Positions 13,956 through 17,497 of a stretch of 17,497 nucleotides of DNA are shown here, one piece after another (position 1 is the first letter of the stretch; the number at the start of each line of letters is the position of its first letter). Source of the DNA: Methanomicrobiales archaeon (GTDB lineage: Archaea > Halobacteriota > Methanomicrobia > Methanomicrobiales > Methanospirillaceae); NCBI GenBank assembly GCA_013415575.1, contig JAAEES010000007.1, positions 1 to 17,497 on the forward strand, given 5' to 3'. The notes below the pieces were generated by a model. That model saw only the letters and a list, made by a program, of their open reading frames with translations, made no database searches and was not told the DNA's origin. Position numbers and translations under genes: made by a program.

Positions 13956-15227
13956 TCAACCTTTTTTCCCATCTGCCGATCCTGCGGTAACTGCAGTCAG
14001 CCTCTCGAGGAGTTCTTCGAGGGAGCAGGCCAGAATCCCCCGTTCCCCGAGCTCCGCAAAGACCGCCGCAGCCTCCCCCCCGGTGTAATCCAGATCGGAG
14101 CGGGCACCGGCAGGGGCAAACAGGATGACCGGGATCCTGCCGGCAATATCTTTGGCAAACCGGATATTTTCGAGATTTCCCTCGCCAACGGGCATTGCCA
14201 CGACGACGATTACATCTGTCCCCCCGGAAATATCTTCCAGTTCCTGCCGCTCGTTCTCCCCGATGCGGGAGAAAGGAGGGGCAGTGATCACGCGGCACCC
14301 CAGATACCGTGCCACTTCCAGGTCGAGATCTCCCTCGTTCAGCACCCCGGCACTCACCTGGTATCCCCTGCCGGCAAGGGCGTGCAGCACCGTCCTCCCG
14401 TATCCACCTCCTGCAATCACATGGACACGAACGTCCCTGCGACACGGGTCTGGAGGGGGGAGCGAAAAGGAGAGGAGGGTGCCCCCCAGGTCCGGCCCTT
14501 CCGCCCGCGACGCCCGGACCGAGAAGACCTCCCTGATTGCATGCGGGGTGAGCACCTCTTCGGGGGGGCCGCAGGAGTGGAGATGCGTCCGGTGGAGGAG
14601 GGCAACCCTCCCGCAGTGGCGGAAAGCCAGGTTCAGGTCATGGACGATGGTGATCACGGTCATGCGGAGGGAGAGTTTTCCCAGCAGGTCCATGATCTCC
14701 AGCTGGTGGCGGACATCCAGGTGGGAGGTGGGTTCATCCAGCATGAGGATCTCCGGCTCCTGGGCAAGCGCCCGCGCAATGGTGACCCGCTGCAATTCCC
14801 CACCTGAGAGCCTGCTGATCAGGCGGTCCTGGAGGTGGCCGGTGTCCGTGAGGTCCAGCGCCTGCTCCACCATCCGGAAATCATGGGCGGTTTCACGACC
14901 AAAACGGGAGAGGTATGGCGTCCTCCCGAGCATCACAAACTCTCCGACCGGAAAATCAAAGTTCGCCCCGGCACTCTGCCCGACTACTGCCCGGATACGG
15001 GCAAGATCGGCACTGCTCATCACCGAGAGGTCCGTGCCACGGTAGGAGACCCTCCCCTGGTCCGGTTTCAGGTAGCCGGCAAGGAGCCGGAGGAGCGTGG
15101 TCTTGCCCGATCCGTTCTGGCCGAGAATCCCCAGTACCTCCCCCTGCCGGCAGTCCAGGTCAATTCCCTCGAGGACCGGTTTTCGCCCGTAGGAGAAGGT
15201 CAGGTCTTTGGCGTCAAGGATGGTCAT
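13956..15227 (-). CDS. btuD: BtuD/FecE-type ABC ATPase with fused C-terminal Rossmann-like domain
   Basis: The 423-residue protein powers the importer encoded upstream. Residues 1-255 are a standard ATPase: Walker A GQNGSGKT 36-43, Q-loop Q84, signature LSGGE 140-144, Walker B LMLDE 161-165, H-loop H196. Ordinary FecE/BtuD proteins end near 260. Here about 160 residues follow: VHVIAGGGYG (268-277, a Gly-rich nucleotide-binding-like turn), GVLNEGDLDLEVA, ITAPPFSRI, DVIVVVAMPVGEGNLENI and PVILFA. From memory, similar tails occur in haloarchaeal BtuD proteins; their role is not known to me. The ATG at 15227 overlaps the permease TGA as ATGA, with a GGAGG run upstream. The last codons (Lys-Lys-Gly) are the complement of the T6 run used by fbp. 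Corrinoid is favoured over Fe-chelate as substrate. Confidence 0.92.
   Translation of the reverse strand: MTILDAKDLTFSYGRKPVLEGIDLDCRQGEVLGILGQNGSGKTTLLRLLAGYLKPDQGRVSYRGTDLSVMSSADLARIRAVVGQSAGANFDFPVGEFVMLGRTPYLSRFGRETAHDFRMVEQALDLTDTGHLQDRLISRLSGGELQRVTIARALAQEPEILMLDEPTSHLDVRHQLEIMDLLGKLSLRMTVITIVHDLNLAFRHCGRVALLHRTHLHSCGPPEEVLTPHAIREVFSVRASRAEGPDLGGTLLSFSLPPPDPCRRDVRVHVIAGGGYGRTVLHALAGRGYQVSAGVLNEGDLDLEVARYLGCRVITAPPFSRIGENERQELEDISGGTDVIVVVAMPVGEGNLENIRFAKDIAGRIPVILFAPAGARSDLDYTGGEAAAVFAELGERGILACSLEELLERLTAVTAGSADGKKG
13962..13967 (+). terminator. T6 terminator of fbp, inside the btuD coding end
   Basis: CTTTTTTCCC lies seven bases past the fbp TAA. It is the only T run near and falls within the last codons of the convergent ABC ATPase gene, where it encodes Lys-Lys on the other strand. 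Confidence 0.5.
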
Positions 15228-16246
15228 GTCTCCCGGGACCTCCTCCTGAGAAGGTAGGCAAAGAATGGTGCACCACAGAGCGCGGTGATGATCCCGATCG
15301 GGAGCTCGTTGGGGGACAGGATCACCCGGGAGGCGAGGTCGGCCAGGACCAGGAGGATTGCCCCGGTCAGGAGTGACAGGGGGAGGAGGGCACGGTGATT
15401 GGGGCCGGCCCAGAGCCGGACCATATGGGGGACGATGAGGCCGACAAAGCCGATGATACCGCTCACGGAAACTGCCGCCCCGGTGACCAGGGACACCGCC
15501 ACCAGCACCACCTTCTTCAGTCGTTCCACGTCAATTCCCAGGTACTGGGCCGATTCCTCTCCGAACATCAGGGCATTCAGCGGGCGGGCAAGGGATAAGA
15601 AAAGGATGCTCCCTCCGATGACGAAGGGGAGGAGGAGGAAGACGTACTCCCACCCCCGTCCGGAGATTCCGCCCAGCAACCAGAAGACCACCTGGTGGAG
15701 GTTCTCTCCGGAGAGAAAGAGGAGGAACGAGGTTCCCGCGGACATGAACGCGGCGACGGCGATCCCGCAGAGGAGGAGCGAGGTGACCGGTACCCGGTTC
15801 CCCACCCGGGCAAGTTCATATACGAGGATGATGGTGAGCAGGCCGAAGGTGAAGGCTGCCAGCGGGACACCCAGGATGCCGGCGCCGACCGCGAGGCCGG
15901 TTACCAGTACCAGGGATGCCCCGAATGCGGCGCCGTTGGAGATCCCCAGGAGAAAGGGATCGGCCATCGGATTCCGGAAGAGGCTCTGCAACACGGCCCC
16001 GCAAACGGCCAGTGCGGCACCGACGAGTGCTGCGAGAATCACCCGCGGCAGGCGGATGAGGAGGATGATCGTCTCTTCCGCCGCGGTCCAGTCAGGGGTG
16101 ACGGGCACCAGGGTGCTTCCGATGATGGCGATTACCCGGGGGAACGGGATAGCAGTCTCCCCGACTGCCACGCCAAGCAGCATTGCGGCGGCAAGAATGC
16201 CGCACAGGATCGCGATGGCGAGGGGGAGGTTCAGGCGTTTATACAT
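15224..16246 (-). CDS. btuC: BtuC/FecCD-type ABC permease
   Basis: The 340-residue membrane subunit of a type II importer for cobalamin or iron complexes. About nine or ten hydrophobic helices are visible. Family motifs: RLPRVILAALVGAALAVCGAV leads into LQSLFRNPMADPFLLGIS, then NGAAFGASLV; WLLGGISGRGWEYV follows mid-protein; GEESAQYLGID is the cytoplasmic coupling helix that contacts the ATPase; and GFVGLIVPHMVRLWAGPNHR precedes the last helices. All match FecCD/BtuC. The ATG at 16246 lies 16 bases inside the end of the binding-protein gene, with no good Shine-Dalgarno motif, so expression is likely coupled. Its stop overlaps the btuD start by four bases. Confidence 0.94.
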   Translation of the reverse strand: MYKRLNLPLAIAILCGILAAAMLLGVAVGETAIPFPRVIAIIGSTLVPVTPDWTAAEETIILLIRLPRVILAALVGAALAVCGAVLQSLFRNPMADPFLLGISNGAAFGASLVLVTGLAVGAGILGVPLAAFTFGLLTIILVYELARVGNRVPVTSLLLCGIAVAAFMSAGTSFLLFLSGENLHQVVFWLLGGISGRGWEYVFLLLPFVIGGSILFLSLARPLNALMFGEESAQYLGIDVERLKKVVLVAVSLVTGAAVSVSGIIGFVGLIVPHMVRLWAGPNHRALLPLSLLTGAILLVLADLASRVILSPNELPIGIITALCGAPFFAYLLRRRSRET

Positions 16247-17118
16247 TCGGAGAACATCTCCAGTGCCGTGATCACCCGTGGTCCCGGCCGGTTGACCAGG
16301 TCAGGTTCCATTTCGCAGATCCGCTGGTTCTTCACCGCAGGGACATCTGCAAGCGACGGTCGTGACAGCAGCCGGTCCGCGATCCGGGTGAGCCCGGCGG
16401 TGTGTTCCCGGGAGATGATGATGACCTCCGGTGCACGGTTCACCACCGATTCCTCGGATATGGTGGCATACCCTTCGGCATCCGCCATGATGTTGATCCC
16501 CCCTGCCCGGGTGATGAGATCGTGCTGGAAGGTGTTGTTGCCGGCAACATAGAGCGGTTCATCATAGAGGACATAGAGCACTTTTACCCGGCCATCTCCC
16601 CGTGAGCGCTGTTCGATCTCATCCTGACGGGCCGCAAGGCTTCCTACCAGTTCTTCTGCAGTATCGGGAATGGAGAGGAGGGTTCCGATTGATTCGATAT
16701 TCCGATAGATATCTTCGATGGTCTCCAGTTTGAATACCACGACGGTCAATCCCGCTGACCGGAGCTCCTGGATCCTGACAGGATCCGAAAGCGTGGTGGC
16801 AAGGACCAGGTCAGGAGCAAGCTCGATAACCCGTTCTACGGCAAACGTCTTTGGCCCGCCCACCGTCTCCACCCCCTCGATTCCGGGAGGGTTGTTGCAG
16901 TAGTCTGTTCTTCCCACGAGGAGATCGCAGCCGCCAGCTGCACAGCAGAGCTCGGTCTCGCTCGGTGCAAGGCAGACGATCCGCTCCACCCGCTCCGGGA
17001 TCTCCACGGTGATCCCGGTATCATCGGTGAAGGTTCTCTCCGGAAGGGCCGATGGCGCGGAACAGCCTGCGAGTGCGAGGAGGAGAACGGTACAGACCAA
17101 GAGGGGGATGATCTTCAT
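16231..17118 (-). CDS. btuF: BtuF-like substrate-binding lipoprotein
   Basis: A 295-residue extracytoplasmic binding protein. The N-terminus is a lipoprotein signal: K2, a hydrophobic core (about 4-16) and lipobox LAGC with C19 for lipid anchoring. The mature part has two lobes joined by a helix, as in BtuF/FepB: TDDTGITVEIPERVERIVCL, then APSETELCCAAG, LLVGRTDYCNNPPG and TVGGPKTFAVERVIELAPDL in lobe one; the backbone helix; then YVLYDEPLYVAGNNTFQHDL and RAPEVIII in lobe two. 'VG.tDYC..PP' recurs in archaeal and bacterial corrinoid-binding BtuF proteins, the basis for preferring cobamide; Fe-chelate is the alternative. It heads the btuFCD unit, with TATA-like ATATAAAACA at 17151-17160 upstream. 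No Shine-Dalgarno motif is seen before the ATG at 17118. Confidence 0.92.
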   Translation of the reverse strand: MKIIPLLVCTVLLLALAGCSAPSALPERTFTDDTGITVEIPERVERIVCLAPSETELCCAAGGCDLLVGRTDYCNNPPGIEGVETVGGPKTFAVERVIELAPDLVLATTLSDPVRIQELRSAGLTVVVFKLETIEDIYRNIESIGTLLSIPDTAEELVGSLAARQDEIEQRSRGDGRVKVLYVLYDEPLYVAGNNTFQHDLITRAGGINIMADAEGYATISEESVVNRAPEVIIISREHTAGLTRIADRLLSRPSLADVPAVKNQRICEMEPDLVNRPGPRVITALEMFSECINA

Positions 17119-17143
17119 TGCTGATTATTTTGTGTTAAGACAA

Positions 17144-17182
17144 GTTATATTGTTTTATATCTTCGGTGGGAACCTTTAATAG
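17144..17182. promoter_or_regulatory. Divergent btuF / Lsm promoter region
   Basis: The 88-base gap 17119-17206 carries AT-rich boxes for both sides. For btuF (minus) these are ATATAAAACA (17151-17160) and ATATAAC (17144-17150). For the Lsm gene (plus) they are TTTTATAT (17153-17160) and CCTTTAATAG (17173-17182), the latter at leaderless distance from the ATG at 17207. One region may thus serve both genes. No cobalamin riboswitch-like sequence is present. Confidence 0.5.
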
Positions 17183-17206
17183 TCCGACAGCCCCAATGAA
17201 TGGCAG

Positions 17207-17443
17207 ATGGTGAACGGGATCGTACTGCCAATCAAGAAGGTATTCTCTCTCGTGGAATCAAAGATAACCGTCGAGATCAAGGATGATAACCGGAAGCTCC
17301 AGGGTCGCCTGGTCGCGGTTGATGAGTACCTCAATATCCACATGGATGAGACTACCGAGTTTATTGACGACCAGCGGGGAAGAAATCTCGGGACGGTCGT
17401 GATCCGCGGGAACAATATCCTCTCCATTTCTCCGAGCGCCTGA
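17207..17443 (+). CDS. Archaeal Sm-like (Lsm) RNA-binding protein
   Basis: A 78-residue Lsm protein; archaeal Lsm proteins form heptameric rings that bind U-rich RNA. Sm1 is visible as ITVEIKDDNRKLQGRLVAVD followed by EYLNIHMDET; Sm2 is LGTVVIRGNNILSIS with the characteristic I-R-G-x-N-I. The short N-terminal helix (VLPIKKVFSLVES) and total length match archaeal Lsm1-type proteins. The ATG at 17207 gives the normal N-terminus; ATG at 17195 is out of family register. The TATA-like element 17173-17182 suggests a leaderless transcript. The next gene starts six bases after its TGA, so an operon is likely. Confidence 0.95.
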   Translation: MVNGIVLPIKKVFSLVESKITVEIKDDNRKLQGRLVAVDEYLNIHMDETTEFIDDQRGRNLGTVVIRGNNILSISPSA

Positions 17444-17449
17444 GACGCT

Positions 17450-17497
17450 ATGACCCAGTCAGAAGAAGACGCGCTGAAAGTGATCCAGCAGAAACCG
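17450..17497 (+). CDS. Start of a further gene, cut by the window end
   Basis: An ATG at 17450, six bases after the Lsm stop, opens a frame of 16 codons to the window edge (MTQSEEDALKVIQQKP). The short spacing suggests co-transcription with the Lsm gene. 'EDALKVIQ..P' resembles the first helix of small archaeal helix-turn-helix proteins, but 16 residues are not enough to name a family. No stop is reached. Confidence 0.5.
   Translation, partial: MTQSEEDALKVIQQKP

Noticed and set aside
13669..14445. Minus-strand 258-residue frame overlapping the btuD tail and fbp end
   Set aside because: Very Arg/Gly-rich composition, crosses two real genes, and is a shadow frame of btuD.
15399..16552. Plus-strand frames of 285-290 residues opposite btuC
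   Set aside because: The minus strand encodes a clear multi-helix permease; the shadows are Pro/Arg or Glu/Gly rich without family features.
17119..17206. Cobalamin riboswitch before btuF
   Set aside because: The gap is too short and AT-rich, has no conserved B12-box sequence, and such riboswitches are essentially bacterial.
1..17497. CRISPR arrays, insertion sequences, integrase or phage genes
   Set aside because: I saw no regularly spaced direct repeats, transposase or integrase motifs or phage structural genes on either strand; I did not compute this exhaustively.

Overview
The window reads as chromosomal DNA of a methanogenic euryarchaeon, most likely order Methanomicrobiales (inferred from protein families; genus not resolvable by eye). 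Pointers are a Cdc48/VAT ATPase, an archaeal Lsm protein, a bifunctional FBP aldolase/phosphatase, an archaeal S1-OB-DHH RecJ-like protein, a UPF0200 kinase, a tRNA gene without encoded CCA, TATA boxes about 25 bp before starts, several apparently leaderless genes, T-tract terminators and GC-rich codon use. Coding density is high. I see no transposon, CRISPR array, integrase or phage gene; most genes are housekeeping or core metabolic.

Layout. 1-622 (+): Yip1-type membrane protein. 679-1668 (-): tRNA-Pro(GGG) followed by a DUF89/ARMT1-like phosphatase gene. 1786-2245 (-): two small genes, a winged-helix DUF7123-like protein and an unrecognised 62-residue protein. 2246-2434: intergenic stretch rich in inverted repeats. 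2435-4276 (-): RecJ-like DHH nuclease with S1 and OB domains. 4368-7411 (-): four overlapping genes in the order nrdG2-type radical SAM activase, UPF0200 P-loop kinase, xylose-isomerase-like TIM barrel, RNase Z. 7607-8881 (+): thiC, with two inverted repeats in its promoter region. 8907-9134 (-): small unrecognised protein. 9325-9894 (+): 5-formyl-THF cyclo-ligase homologue. 9966-12807 (+): cdc48 followed by an Hsp20-like gene. 12858-13955 (+): FBP aldolase/phosphatase. 13956-17118 (-): a btuF-btuC-btuD ABC importer for a corrinoid or Fe-chelate, with an extra Rossmann-like domain fused to the ATPase. 17207-17443 (+): Lsm protein, then the first 16 codons of another gene.

How the parts fit. 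The ABC cassette is a complete binding lipoprotein / permease / ATPase set; corrinoid is the likelier substrate because methanogens depend on cobamide methyltransfer. Cdc48 and Hsp20 form a protein-quality-control pair. ThiC supplies the thiamine pyrimidine and the FBP enzyme is the gluconeogenic step. The overlapping nrdG2-UPF0200-TIM-rnz run looks translationally coupled, although its functions (glycyl-radical activation, nucleotide kinase-like, sugar isomerase/AP-endonuclease-like, tRNA 3' processing) do not form a known pathway.

I did not find a clear undescribed multi-gene system. The items most worth following are the fused C-terminal domain of the ABC ATPase, the thiC promoter palindromes, the inverted-repeat cluster at 2342-2441, the cyclo-ligase homologue in an organism expected to use tetrahydromethanopterin, and the small unrecognised proteins.
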